From positions 186,001-250,000 of the forward strand of contig CAVYWA010000011.1 of the NCBI GenBank assembly GCA_963772165.1: a stretch of DNA of 64,000 nucleotides, in the 5' to 3' direction. Under the pieces are notes generated by a model. That model was given only the letters and a program-made list of their open reading frames with translations. It had not been told where the DNA came from and made no database searches. Position numbers and translations under genes: made by a program. Each line of letters starts with the position of its first letter. The first letter of the stretch is position 1. Below, piece after piece: positions 16,823 through 25,388 of this stretch. Source of the DNA: JAGVPT01 sp963772165. GTDB taxonomy: Bacteria; Bacteroidota; Ignavibacteria; UBA10030; UBA8401.

Positions 16823-17182
16823 GCAGACGGTACCATCGATAAAGGCCCGGGATCATCACGAACGCCGGGTTTGCTTCACGGGCAGCATTCTACTTTCGCC
16901 GCACCAATTTCTTCGGTTGAACCAAATTCTCAGCCCGCAACCCTCCTTTCTTACTCTACATTAGCCCAGCCTGAAATGCTCTCATGTCTTCAAAGCGAAG
17001 CACGAGACCAACTATACCTAAGACAAATTCAGCCGAGTCCGCATCGTTTGACTGGTACGGTTTTTAAATCGTCGTCTGATTTTGACAGAAGGACCTTCGT
17101 CGCTTCGCTCCCGCAATAACATTCATCCAAAATGACCCACTACCGAGCATTGTTCCTATTGTGCAATTCCAAAAAATCTTCG
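16823..17182. other. Intergenic region with an inverted copy of the dispersed repeat
   Basis: A weak hairpin (GCCCGG...CCGGGTTT near 16844-16871) follows the DUF5916 stop codon. Bases 17090-17145 are an inverted copy of the segment at 2402-2434: read on the minus strand, GTAGTGGGTCATTTTGGATG continues into AATGTTATTGCGGGAGCGAA. No gene is supported. Confidence 0.55.
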
Positions 17183-17190
17183 TATATTTG
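17159..17190 (+). promoter_or_regulatory. Promoter candidate of the GroES-like gene
   Basis: TATATT at 17183-17188 reads on as TATATTTG, fitting both a sigma-70 -10 box and the Bacteroidetes TAnnTTTG element. A TTG at 17159-17161 lies at a suitable distance upstream. The gene starts at 17212. Confidence 0.4.
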
Positions 17191-17211
17191 TGCAAGGAAA
17201 AATTGACGAAC

Positions 17212-17598
17212 ATGGAAACATCGCTGAAAAAGAAAATCATTCTGGTCGGCGACAAGGTGCTGGTTGCACCGGAAAAGGACCAGGAGAAAACGTCGCATGG
17301 ATTGTATTTGCCCCCCGGTGTCAAAGAAAAAGAAAAAGTTCAGAGCGGGTATATTGTCAAAGTAGGTCCGGGATATCCCGTCGTCAATCCGAATTATGTC
17401 GACCAGGAACCATGGTCGACAACCCCTAAAGATCCGGTGAAATACATCCCGCTTCAGGTTGAAGAAGGAGACTATGCGATTTTTCTTCGGGACGCGGCGA
17501 TTGAAATAGAATATGAGGGGGAGCAATATCTTATCGTTCAACAGTCCTCTCTCTTAATGCTTATCCGGCGGAGTGCGTATTCCGAGATCGGACCATGA
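17212..17598 (+). CDS. GroES-like co-chaperonin family protein, long variant
   Basis: A 128-residue relative of the GroES/Cpn10 co-chaperonin. It has the opening strand ILVGDKVLVAPEKDQEKTS, a mobile-loop-like HGLYLPPGVKEKEKVQSG, and SGYIVKVGPGYPVV in place of the usual G-x-V-x-AVGxG. About 30 extra residues (PNYVDQEPWSTTPKDPVKYI) precede the closing strands (GEQYLIVQQSSLLMLIR). Classical GroES is about 96 residues and adjoins groEL; no groEL is present here. This looks like the divergent second co-chaperonin found in Bacteroidota relatives, role uncertain. The ATG at 17212 is chosen because it precedes the conserved domain, with AAGGA upstream. Its stop overlaps the next start (ATGA). Confidence 0.75.
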   Translation: METSLKKKIILVGDKVLVAPEKDQEKTSHGLYLPPGVKEKEKVQSGYIVKVGPGYPVVNPNYVDQEPWSTTPKDPVKYIPLQVEEGDYAIFLRDAAIEIEYEGEQYLIVQQSSLLMLIRRSAYSEIGP

Positions 17599-17858
17599 AC
17601 AAAACGCATGACCCCCTTATTTTCAGCGAAGCAAACATTCACGTACAATTACAGTCAGCCCCGTATACACAGGGATTTTATACTCTTCGATTCTACACAG
17701 AGAACGGGAAACCCGCCAAGCATCCGACAGATACAATTTCCGAGTTTTATCTTTATCCATCGGGAGGGACGTTGCGCGACAGCACGTTCAACCTCGTGTT
17801 TTACGATTCTCAGTTCGATACGTACAGGGGGTTTAAGCCGCCGCATTTGAAGAAGTAA
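17595..17858 (+). CDS. Small hypothetical protein coupled to the GroES-like gene
   Basis: An 87-residue protein of no recognised family. Its ATG overlaps the stop codon of the preceding gene (ATGA), which indicates translational coupling and makes the start secure. The sequence is strand-rich and aromatic (GFYTLRFYTENGKPAKHP, STFNLVFYDSQFDTYRGF), with no signal peptide or membrane helix. It ends in a basic tail (PPHLKK). The tight link to a GroES-like gene suggests that the two products act together, possibly as a chaperone accessory; this is inference from position only. Confidence 0.55.
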   Translation: MNKTHDPLIFSEANIHVQLQSAPYTQGFYTLRFYTENGKPAKHPTDTISEFYLYPSGGTLRDSTFNLVFYDSQFDTYRGFKPPHLKK

Positions 17859-17895
17859 GAGATAAGAGATAAGAGATAAGAAATAAGAAAAAAAT
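17856..17895 (+). repeat. TAAGAGA heptamer tandem repeat
   Basis: Beginning at the stop codon of the preceding gene, TAAGAGA occurs three times in perfect tandem (17856-17876) and continues as TAAGAAA and TAAGAAAAAAATAAG. The purine-rich array gives stop codons in several frames. A similar array follows fabH near 38988. Confidence 0.7.
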
Positions 17896-17971
17896 AAGAA
17901 GGAAAAAGTAGAAAAGCGATCTTGAAAAGTGTTTATCCTTTTGCACGAATAAAGCAATCGAAAGGTACTCA

Positions 17972-20365
17972 ATGCAGCCTGAAGAGATATTAGAAAGTAT
18001 CAGCGGAGGATTTTTTGCTCTCGATGCGGATTTCAAGTTCACGTACTGGAACCGTGCCGCCGAAGAGGGAACACGCTTCCTCCGGGACCAGGTGCTGGGG
18101 AAACATGTGTTCGAGATATTTCCAAACGCGGAAAGAGCCGAGTTGGGCGACCGCTACCGTACGGCGATGGCAACGAAATCGTTCCAATCGTTTGAAACGA
18201 GTTACCGGGACAGTAATTTTGAAGCCTGGTACAACATCCGCATTTATCCGAACGAAAACGGGCTTTCCGTTTTCTTTCAAGACATCACTCATCAGAAGCA
18301 GCAGGAGCGCCAGCGGGAAACGTTGCTCGAAATTTCGCACGTGATCAACACGAGCAACCAGCTCGACGACCTCTGTGCGCAGGTTGTCCATACGATTGCC
18401 GCCCGGTACGACCTTCCGTTCCATCATGTGCTGATGTATATATTCCGCCCGCAGGATGAAAAAATTATTTTGGTTGCTCCCGAGCTTCCGTCGCTCGAAT
18501 GGGAAAAGAGCCTTACGGCGCGGTCGGTGAACGAACACAATTCCATCGCGTGCATCGATACTGTTATCACCGGCGCGCCGATAATTACGTCGGACGTATC
18601 GCGCAGCTCGTATTACGCCATAGCGCCGGAGATGCTGGTGACGTCGGACCCGAAAACAGTTCTTGCCATTCCGTTAAAAGTGGAAGGCGAGCTTGTCGGC
18701 GTGATGGAGATGTTGATGAATGCCGACCGGGCATTTGCCGAACGGGAACAATCCTTCCTCTCCCTTATTGCCAACGAGTTAGCCGTCGGGATCAGTCGCA
18801 GGGGGTTGATCGACGAGTTGCGCGTGAAGAACGTCGACCTCGAGATTCAACGGGCGCAAACGCAGGACGCTCACGAAACGTTGAAAAAATTTCTGGCATT
18901 CTTCAGCCACGAGCTCCGCTCACCGCTGAATTCGATTATCGGATTTTCGGAATTGATCCAGCTCGATATGCCGAAGCTCGATGCGGCGACAGTCTCTTCG
19001 TATGCATCGTCGATCAATCAAAGCGGAAAACATCTTCTCCAGCTTATCAACGATATTCTGGACCTGTCGAAGCTCGAAGCAGGCAAGCTGGAGCTCCATT
19101 ACATGAGCATTCCAATCCGGAATTTCATCGACGCGCTGACGAAGTCGCTCCAGCCGCAGATGGAAGAAAAAAAGCTTTCCTTCGAGGTCCGTGTTGCGGA
19201 GGAGCTTGACGACATCGTCGCCGATGACGTTCGCCTCAAGCAAATTCTGCTCAACCTTGTTTCAAACGCGATTAAGTTCAGTCATCCCGAAAACACCATC
19301 AAGATCAACGTGCTGCGGGTGGAGAACGCGGTTGAGCTCAGTGTGCAGGATTCGGGCGTCGGCATCAGGGCTGAAGAATTGCCGCGCCTGTTCCTCCCGT
19401 TCCAGCAAACATCTGCCGGAAAGAGAAAGCAGGAAGGGACGGGCTTGGGTTTGTCGATCACCAAAAAACTCGTGGAACTTCACGGGGGTTCCGTCACGGC
19501 GGTGAGCGAGTGGGGAAAAGGAAGCACGTTCGTTGTCCGAATGCCGATGATGATCAACTCCCGCAGCGAAAGCGACGAAATTGCGGAAAACATCGCCGGT
19601 ATCCTGAGGCCGTCATCGGAGCCGCAGCGGGTGCTTATCGTGGAGGACAAGCCGCATGCCAGGCAAATCCTGCAATCGTATCTTGCAGAAGCAGGCTATG
19701 TGATCGAGACAGCGGCGAACGGCATCGAAGCTCTTGACAAAGCAAAATTGTGGAAACCGGATGTCATCACGCTCGACATTCTTCTTCCCGTAAAAGACGG
19801 CTGGCAGGTGCTTCGCGAGCTCAAACAGCATCCGCTGTGCAAGGACATTCCGGTCATCATCATCTCTATGCTTGACGAACGAAACGTCGGTTTCGGGCTT
19901 GGCGCTGTCGATTATTTTGTGAAGCCTGTCCAGAAAGACGAGCTCCTCGAATCGCTCCGGAAAGTAACTTCGGGGTTGAGACAAAAACAGTCGGCTAAAA
20001 TTTTAGTCATTGACGACGACCGTTCCGTGATCGACCTTGTGCAGGTGATTCTGGAATCCGAGGGATGCACCGTTTTGAAGGCGTTGGATGGAAGGGAGGG
20101 GTTGCGTCTCGCACAGGAAGAACATCCCGATCTTATCATTCTCGACCTGGTGATGCCGGAGATATCCGGGTTCAACGTGGCGTACCAACTGAAGCACAAC
20201 CCAAAGACACAGACAATTCCCGTTATCGTCATGACGAGTATGGAGATTGATGATGAAACGAGAGAACAGCTGCGGGGATTTGTCGTCAGCTTGATGAAAA
20301 AATCCGGATTTACAAAGAAAGATTTACTGCAGGAAATTTCGGCCATAGAAGGCAAGCGGCAATAA
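17972..20365 (+). CDS. Cytoplasmic hybrid histidine kinase: PAS-GAF-HisKA-HATPase-REC-REC
   Basis: A 797-residue signalling protein without membrane segments. Domain order is a PAS-like sensor (about 1-110), GAF (about 125-280), and HisKA with the phospho-accepting His313 in SHELRSPLNS. HATPase (about 415-525) shows N-box NLVSNAIKFS, G1 DSGVGI and G2 GTGLGL. A first receiver (about 553-665) carries phospho-Asp602 in LDILLPVKDG and Lys651. A second receiver (about 676-790) carries phospho-Asp725 in LDLVMPEISG and Lys776. All catalytic motifs are intact. It senses an internal or diffusible signal and passes phosphate to its own receivers. No separate response regulator or output gene adjoins it, so the output partner is elsewhere. 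AAAGG lies ahead of the ATG. Confidence 0.92.
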   Translation: MQPEEILESISGGFFALDADFKFTYWNRAAEEGTRFLRDQVLGKHVFEIFPNAERAELGDRYRTAMATKSFQSFETSYRDSNFEAWYNIRIYPNENGLSVFFQDITHQKQQERQRETLLEISHVINTSNQLDDLCAQVVHTIAARYDLPFHHVLMYIFRPQDEKIILVAPELPSLEWEKSLTARSVNEHNSIACIDTVITGAPIITSDVSRSSYYAIAPEMLVTSDPKTVLAIPLKVEGELVGVMEMLMNADRAFAEREQSFLSLIANELAVGISRRGLIDELRVKNVDLEIQRAQTQDAHETLKKFLAFFSHELRSPLNSIIGFSELIQLDMPKLDAATVSSYASSINQSGKHLLQLINDILDLSKLEAGKLELHYMSIPIRNFIDALTKSLQPQMEEKKLSFEVRVAEELDDIVADDVRLKQILLNLVSNAIKFSHPENTIKINVLRVENAVELSVQDSGVGIRAEELPRLFLPFQQTSAGKRKQEGTGLGLSITKKLVELHGGSVTAVSEWGKGSTFVVRMPMMINSRSESDEIAENIAGILRPSSEPQRVLIVEDKPHARQILQSYLAEAGYVIETAANGIEALDKAKLWKPDVITLDILLPVKDGWQVLRELKQHPLCKDIPVIIISMLDERNVGFGLGAVDYFVKPVQKDELLESLRKVTSGLRQKQSAKILVIDDDRSVIDLVQVILESEGCTVLKALDGREGLRLAQEEHPDLIILDLVMPEISGFNVAYQLKHNPKTQTIPVIVMTSMEIDDETREQLRGFVVSLMKKSGFTKKDLLQEISAIEGKRQ

Positions 20366-20439
20366 CATTGATGGCAGTCTGTTTCTATTCTTGTTTTGTC
20401 GCGCGGTAGTTCTTATATTTCTTGTAGACAAGAAACATC

Positions 20440-20685
20440 TTGATTGTTACTGAGCCCGGCTAGGGTGTTCTGTTTTTCAACTTGGTAGGTTGGACTTGAG
20501 AGAGAAAAAGAAATTAATCCTCCATGTCTGGCTCAGCCTGGCTAGAGCGTCCCGCTTTTTGGACGGGAAAGTCAAATTCGGGGGAAAGAAATAAAAAATC
20601 AATCGGGGTGTAGCTCAGCCTGGTTAGAGCGTCCCGTTTTTTAGACGGGAAAGTCAGGTTCGGGGGAAAGAAATAAAAAATCAAT
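20440..20685 (+). repeat. Three tandem degenerate tRNA-Pro-like units, 82-bp period
   Basis: Units begin near 20440, 20522 and 20604, each exactly 82 bases apart, and the true tRNA starts at 20686, another 82 bases on. The third unit opens with the same acceptor and D-arm sequence as tRNA-Pro (CGGGGTGTAGCTCAGCC). It then carries a different anticodon-like hairpin (CCCGTTTTTTAGACGGG) and an AAAGAAATAAAAAATCAAT spacer in place of the T-arm and 3' acceptor strand. The second unit is less like the tRNA at its 5' end, and the first matches only loosely (GAGCCCGGCTAG). None can fold as a complete tRNA. Confidence 0.8.
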
Positions 20686-20760
20686 CGGGGTGTAGCTCAG
20701 CCTGGCTAGAGCGCTTGCTTTGGGAGCAAGAAGTCGTAGGTTCGAATCCTATCACCCCGA
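20686..20760 (+). tRNA. tRNA-Pro (anticodon TGG)
   Basis: The acceptor strands CGGGGTG and CACCCCG pair fully, with the C1-G72 pair typical of bacterial tRNA-Pro. The anticodon stem CTTGC/GCAAG encloses the loop TTTGGGA, giving anticodon TGG. The T-arm has the canonical GGTTCGAATCC. The discriminator base is A and no CCA is encoded. A terminator follows immediately. Confidence 0.95.
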
Positions 20761-20761
20761 C

Positions 20762-20802
20762 AAAAAATCCCTTTCGGCAAATCACCGACGGGGATTTTTT
20801 TT
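20762..20802 (+). terminator. Intrinsic terminator after tRNA-Pro
   Basis: AAAAAATCCC pairs with GGGATTTTTT, with a second short stem (TCGG/CCGA) inside the loop, and a run of eight T follows. It lies directly after the tRNA gene. The symmetry would allow it to work on both strands. Confidence 0.8.
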
Positions 20803-21202
20803 CTTGTCAGGAATTAATGCGGTTTTTCGGCAGATATTGGCTAACGATGATGTTATCTGCGAAATCTGGTATCTGAGTTCAATCTGTGAAATCCGAGAAA
20901 TCAACAATCGTTGCTGTTTGAGAAATGCCCAATTTCAAATTTCTGCGGATTTAATTTGAGAAACACGGCATCGCTTGATTTAATGTGCGCGTTTTGAACC
21001 CTCAACCCTTTTGAGCCGGAATCGGTGAAAACCGCTCATCGGCTTTTTGAGCGCTTTTCAGGGCAAACGATTCCCCTCTTTTTCCCTCCGACCGGCTTTC
21101 CTTGATTCTCTTGCCTATTTTCATTATTATTTTCTCAGTGATTCGACGTCCGAAGCCGATTGAACACATGTCCAAGCACACCGTTCACTCATTCCCGTTT
21201 CC
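20803..21202. other. Intergenic region with remnants of a CTGCGAAATC-type repeat
   Basis: Between 20856 and 20955 several diverged pieces recur: CTGCGAAATCTG, CTGTGAAATCCG, CTGCGGATTTAATTTGAG. They look like a decayed short tandem repeat. No gene is supported; the promoter of the isoprenoid genes should lie in the last 150 bases. Confidence 0.4.
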
Positions 21203-22228
21203 ATGAAACAATCGCAAGTGAAGTCCAAAACCTCGTCGCGCAAAAAGGATCATGTGCTTCTCACCGTGAACCGGGACGTAGCATTCCGCGGCAAGAGCAC
21301 GGGGTTTGAACACTGGGAATTTGTCCACAATGCGCTTCCCGAAATAAATTTCTCCGACATTTCCACCGAGACAATGTTCCTTTCCAAGCGGCTTTCTTTT
21401 CCTTTTATGATTTCGTGCATGACGGGGGGGTATGCCGACGCGAAGCGCATCAATAAAAATCTTGCCGAAGTGTGCGAAGAACACGGCGTTGCCATGGGGG
21501 TCGGCAGCCAGCGGCAGGCATTGGAAGACACGACGTATCATTCGTCGTTTAGTGTAGCTCGTGAAGCGGCTCCAACGATTCCAATTGTCGGAAATATCGG
21601 CGCAGCGGAAGTTGCAAAACTCGCCGACGCTTCACCGGTCCAGCGTCTCGCGGACCTTATTCGTGCAGACGCCTTCGCCGTTCATCTCAACCCGTTGCAG
21701 GAATTTCTTCAGCCGGAAGGGAACGCGAACTTTCGCGGCGTGCTTCGCGGAATTGAAACGCTCGTCCGCGGATTGTCAATTCCGGTCATCGTAAAAGAAA
21801 TCGGTGCCGGTATTTCAAAGGATGTTGCGCAGCGACTGATCAGCGCAGGCGTTGGTATCATCGATGTCGCCGGCGCAGGCGGCACAAGCTGGGCCGGTGT
21901 GGAAATTCTCAGAAGAAAAGAGAGGCACGTGAACGATCTTTTTTGGGATTGGGGAATACCGACCTCCGAGGCGTTACGCCAAGTCGCCTCGCTCAAAACT
22001 TCATCGCCGGGCCTCAGCCTGATTGCATCCGGCGGGATGACGAACGGCCTCGAAGCGGCCAAAGCTTTTGCGCTTGGTGCAGATATGATCGCAGCGGCTC
22101 GTCCGATGCTGCAAGTGCTGATGGCGTCCGGCAAGAAGGGCCTGTCCGGCTGTCTTGACCGATGGATGAATGAATTTAAGGGGAGCGATGTTCCTTGTCG
22201 GTGCTCCATCGCTGAAACGTTTGCGTGA
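21203..22228 (+). CDS. fni: Isopentenyl-diphosphate delta-isomerase, type 2 (FMN-dependent)
   Basis: A 341-residue enzyme that interconverts isopentenyl and dimethylallyl diphosphate using reduced FMN. The N-terminal SSRKKDHVLLTV and the motifs FMISCMTGG, MGVGSQRQALED, VGNIGA, HLNPLQE, VKEIGAG, DVAGAGGTSW and ASGGMTNG match the type 2 family in order, and its length is usual. It is cytoplasmic. The next gene, a polyprenyl diphosphate synthase, begins 52 bases downstream. Together they supply precursors for quinones, carotenoids or undecaprenyl carriers. The ATG at 21203 has no strong binding site, so a slightly different start is possible. Confidence 0.92.
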   Translation: MKQSQVKSKTSSRKKDHVLLTVNRDVAFRGKSTGFEHWEFVHNALPEINFSDISTETMFLSKRLSFPFMISCMTGGYADAKRINKNLAEVCEEHGVAMGVGSQRQALEDTTYHSSFSVAREAAPTIPIVGNIGAAEVAKLADASPVQRLADLIRADAFAVHLNPLQEFLQPEGNANFRGVLRGIETLVRGLSIPVIVKEIGAGISKDVAQRLISAGVGIIDVAGAGGTSWAGVEILRRKERHVNDLFWDWGIPTSEALRQVASLKTSSPGLSLIASGGMTNGLEAAKAFALGADMIAAARPMLQVLMASGKKGLSGCLDRWMNEFKGSDVPCRCSIAETFA

Positions 22229-22280
22229 GGCGCCTCTCGTTCAAGTGTAATCGCACTCATTTTCTCCTATCAATACTCTC

Positions 22281-23261
22281 ATGAAACCGTTTATCTTGCA
22301 GTATCAACGTTACAAAGAAATTGTGGATCGGCAACTCCGCTCGTGCATAAGGAAAACTGAACCCTCTTCTCTCTATCAACCCGTACGGTATGTTCTTTCG
22401 GGAGGGGGGAAGAGAATCCGCCCGTTGCTTGTTCTCCTTGCGTGTGAATCGGTCGGCGGGTCAGCGCGGCAGGCCGAGCACGCTGCCGTTGCGATCGAAA
22501 TTCTCCATAACTTTACGCTCGTCCATGACGACATCATGGACAACGCTGCGTCGCGCCGGGGCCGAGCAACAGTGCACACGAAATGGGATACGAACATCGC
22601 TATTCTGGTCGGTGACGAACTCGTCGCGCTTGCGTACCGCGAATTGTTGAAAACGCAGTCACCCTCGATCACACGCGTCGCCGATGTTTTCACGGAAGGC
22701 GTGGTCGAAGTCTGTGAAGGCCAGGCTTATGATAAGGAGTTTGAGACACGGAAACATGTTTCTCTCGACGAGTACCTCCTTATGATCGGCAAGAAAACCG
22801 GTAAAATGGTTTCCGTGGCATCGGAGATGGGAGCGGTGATCGGAGGCGGAACCGCATCTGAAATCCGCGCGCTGAAATCGTATGGCACCTCCATCGGCAG
22901 GGCATTTCAAATCCAAGACGATCTGCTCGATGTCGTGGCAGATGAAAAAGAATTCGGCAAAACGATCGGCGGTGATATCGTGGAGGGGAAAAAAACATTT
23001 CTTCTTATCGAGGCGTATGCCCGCTCCCGCGGAGCTGACAAAAAATTGCTTCTCGGCGTTATCGCCGAAGGCGGAACGTCGCGGAAGAATATTCCATTGA
23101 TCCGCAAAATCTACGAACGTTGCGGTGTTATCGATTTGGCGAAGCAAACGATCGCGAAAAATATTGCCGGGGCAAACGGGCAGCTTTCACGCCTTAAGAA
23201 AAGCGACGCTCGCGACATGCTCTTTTGGTTCTCACAGATGTTGTTACACAGAAATTTTTGA
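22281..23261 (+). CDS. Polyprenyl diphosphate synthase (IspA/GGPP synthase family)
   Basis: A 326-residue trans-prenyltransferase that lengthens allylic diphosphates with isopentenyl diphosphate. Both aspartate-rich metal-binding motifs are present: DDIMD at residues 83-87 (in LVHDDIMDNAASRRGRATVH) and DDLLD at 213-217 (IQDDLLD). The substrate motif GGGKRIRP lies at 41-48. The bases of chain-length control cannot be read with confidence, so the product (C15, C20 or longer) is open. It follows the type 2 isomerase gene on the same strand. It is probably in one operon with that gene and, 53 bases on, with ptsH. Confidence 0.9.
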   Translation: MKPFILQYQRYKEIVDRQLRSCIRKTEPSSLYQPVRYVLSGGGKRIRPLLVLLACESVGGSARQAEHAAVAIEILHNFTLVHDDIMDNAASRRGRATVHTKWDTNIAILVGDELVALAYRELLKTQSPSITRVADVFTEGVVEVCEGQAYDKEFETRKHVSLDEYLLMIGKKTGKMVSVASEMGAVIGGGTASEIRALKSYGTSIGRAFQIQDDLLDVVADEKEFGKTIGGDIVEGKKTFLLIEAYARSRGADKKLLLGVIAEGGTSRKNIPLIRKIYERCGVIDLAKQTIAKNIAGANGQLSRLKKSDARDMLFWFSQMLLHRNF

Positions 23262-23314
23262 GGTGCTCATTGATCGGTCGGCATATCCCGGCAGCCACAT
23301 GACGCTGATGTTCT

Positions 23315-23581
23315 ATGATTGAGAAGGATGTCGTTATCAAGAATAGAGCCGGGCTGCACACACGTCCGGCGGCGACACTGGTGAAGATGGCCGCAAAATT
23401 CAAGTCGGAATTCTTTATTGTGAAAGACGGCGTAGAGATCAACGGCAAGAGCATCATCGGTGTGATGACGCTCGCGGCGGAACAAGGGTCGACCCTCATG
23501 CTGAGGTTTGAAGGTGAAGATGAGGGAGAAGCATGCGCTGCTATTGTTGGCCTGTTTGAACGAGGTTTTGACGAGCCATAA
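23315..23581 (+). CDS. ptsH: Phosphocarrier protein HPr
   Basis: An 88-residue HPr protein of the phosphotransferase system. The phosphorylated His15 lies in the signature NRAGLHTRPA, and Ser46 in NGKSIIGVMTLAAEQGS is in the position used by HPr kinase for regulation. Length is normal. The gene is followed two bases later by the enzyme I gene, so the two are translated together. No sugar-specific EII gene is nearby. The pair may therefore serve regulation (for example with an HPr kinase or a nitrogen-type branch) rather than sugar uptake; that is inference from this window only. Confidence 0.95.
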   Translation: MIEKDVVIKNRAGLHTRPAATLVKMAAKFKSEFFIVKDGVEINGKSIIGVMTLAAEQGSTLMLRFEGEDEGEACAAIVGLFERGFDEP

Positions 23582-23583
23582 CT

Positions 23584-25335
23584 ATGACAACAACAAATGA
23601 AATAACGCTTCACGGCATTGCCGCCGCTCCGGGTATCGTGATGGGAAAAGTTTTTGTCTATACGAAGCACGTTCCCCATATCGACGAGAAAACAATTGTG
23701 CCGGAGGATATAGAAAAAGAAATAGAGCGCCTTCAGAGCGCTGTTATTCGTTCGGAAAAAGAATTGCAAAAAATACTCTCTTTTGCCGAACAAAAAATCG
23801 GGGACAGCAAAGCGAAGATTTTTGAAGCGCAGATCATGATTCTCAGCGACAACGTATTGTTCGATTCGATCTACAAGCGCATACGAAAAGAACGGAAGAA
23901 CGCTGAATTCGTCGTCCACGGAGAAATTACCAAATACCAGCAATTGATGATGAATTCCTCGGATGAATACATGCGCGAGCGGGCACACGATGTCGAAGAC
24001 GTCAAGAACCGCATCATCAGGAATATCCAGGAGGAGAAGTTGATTTCGCGGTTCGAAGGAGGGTCCATCGTTGTTTCGCAATCGCTGACCCCGGCGGACA
24101 CGATTCTTTTCAGCCGCAACGAAATACTTGGCTACGCCACAGATACGGGCGGCGTCACATCGCACGCCGCGCTCCTTTCCCGTTCGTTGAAGATCCCGGC
24201 CGTGGTCGGGTTGAAGGACGTTACCTCGCATGTGCTGTCTGGAGCCTCCATGGTCCTTGACGGGTACAGCGGTGTCGTCATCATTAACCCGTCCGAGGAG
24301 ACCATCGCGCAGTACAAACGACGCAGCAGGGAAATGGCGAAGTTTGAACACGGGCTGAACAACCTCAGAGATTTGCCCGCCCAGACGATAGACGGCAAAC
24401 AGGTTGAACTCGTGTCGAACATTGAGTTTGCGGAAGAAATCCGTTTTTCCAAGGCGCAAGGTTCTCATGGTGTCGGACTCTACCGCACCGAAGGATTGTT
24501 GATGGGCAAGGATGCTTTTCCTTCCGAGGAAGAGCAATACCGCGAATACAAATTGATCGCCGAAAAAGTTTTTCCCAATAAGGTCATCATGAGGACGTTT
24601 GATATCGGCGGTGATAAAGTTATCGCACATTCGTACGAGGAAGAAAATCCCTTTCTCGGCTGGCGTGGTATCCGCGTCGCGCTCGACCGCCCCGAAACAT
24701 TCATCGCCCAGATACGCGCAATGCTGCGTGCGAGCTCTAAAAAAAATATTTGGGTAATGTTCCCGATGGTTTCCAGCTTGAAAGAAGTACGGAGAGCGAA
24801 AGCGCTGGTCGCACAGGCAAAAGAGTCGCTTCGCGCAGAAAAGGTTGCCTTCGACGATACGATGAAGATCGGGGTCATGATTGAAGTGCCGTCGGCGGCG
24901 GTGGTCGCGGGGGATATAGCACGAGAGGTCGATTTCCTCAGCATCGGCACAAACGATTTGATTCAATACCTGCTCGCGGTCGACCGCGGAAACGACATCG
25001 TGTCGCAGCTGTACCAGGAATTTGAACCCGCCGTCATCCTCACGATCCGCCACATTATAAAGGAGGCGCACAAAAATAAAATCCCGGTCAGCATGTGCGG
25101 TGAAATGGCCGGCGACCCTGTAGCGACATTGCTGCTTCTCGGCCTCGGCCTGGATGAATTCAGCGTGATCCCGTACGTGCTGCCGGAAATCAAGAAAATT
25201 ATCCGCTCGGTACCGCTGCGAGAGGCGCAGAAGATCGCTGTGAAAGCGATGAAATTTTCCACGGTGGAAGAGGTGAAAGAATTTCTTATCGGGCATGTAA
25301 AGCGGCTGGCTCCCGACATCCCATTGCCAGAATAA
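23584..25335 (+). CDS. ptsI: PTS enzyme I, phosphoenolpyruvate-protein phosphotransferase
   Basis: A 583-residue enzyme I that takes phosphate from phosphoenolpyruvate and passes it to HPr. The N-terminal half has a helical HPr-binding part and the phospho-His194 in TGGVTSHAALLSRS. The C-terminal PEP-binding barrel shows GVGLYRTEGLLM, MRTFDIGGDK, NPFLGWRGIRV, GVMIEVPSAAV, DFLSIGTNDLIQY and the catalytic Cys in VSMCGEMAGDP. Length and motif order are those of the full family, so it should be active. The ATG lies two bases after the ptsH stop codon. A sugar-phosphate isomerase gene follows 53 bases downstream. Confidence 0.95.
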   Translation: MTTTNEITLHGIAAAPGIVMGKVFVYTKHVPHIDEKTIVPEDIEKEIERLQSAVIRSEKELQKILSFAEQKIGDSKAKIFEAQIMILSDNVLFDSIYKRIRKERKNAEFVVHGEITKYQQLMMNSSDEYMRERAHDVEDVKNRIIRNIQEEKLISRFEGGSIVVSQSLTPADTILFSRNEILGYATDTGGVTSHAALLSRSLKIPAVVGLKDVTSHVLSGASMVLDGYSGVVIINPSEETIAQYKRRSREMAKFEHGLNNLRDLPAQTIDGKQVELVSNIEFAEEIRFSKAQGSHGVGLYRTEGLLMGKDAFPSEEEQYREYKLIAEKVFPNKVIMRTFDIGGDKVIAHSYEEENPFLGWRGIRVALDRPETFIAQIRAMLRASSKKNIWVMFPMVSSLKEVRRAKALVAQAKESLRAEKVAFDDTMKIGVMIEVPSAAVVAGDIAREVDFLSIGTNDLIQYLLAVDRGNDIVSQLYQEFEPAVILTIRHIIKEAHKNKIPVSMCGEMAGDPVATLLLLGLGLDEFSVIPYVLPEIKKIIRSVPLREAQKIAVKAMKFSTVEEVKEFLIGHVKRLAPDIPLPE

Positions 25336-25388
25336 CTATTCCAACAAAGAAGGCGCACGATAACGCCATCATCAAAGAAAGAAACCCT

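Noticed and set aside
20522..20685. Two further tRNA genes (Lys-like anticodon loops with TTT)
   Set aside because: The anticodon-like stems exist, but the 3' acceptor strand and a proper T-arm are absent, so they cannot fold as complete tRNAs.
23194..25296. 700-codon open frame on the minus strand opposite ptsHI
   Set aside because: It is entirely antisense to two clear genes, rich in His, Arg and Phe as expected from the reverse complement of GC-biased codons, and has no domain.
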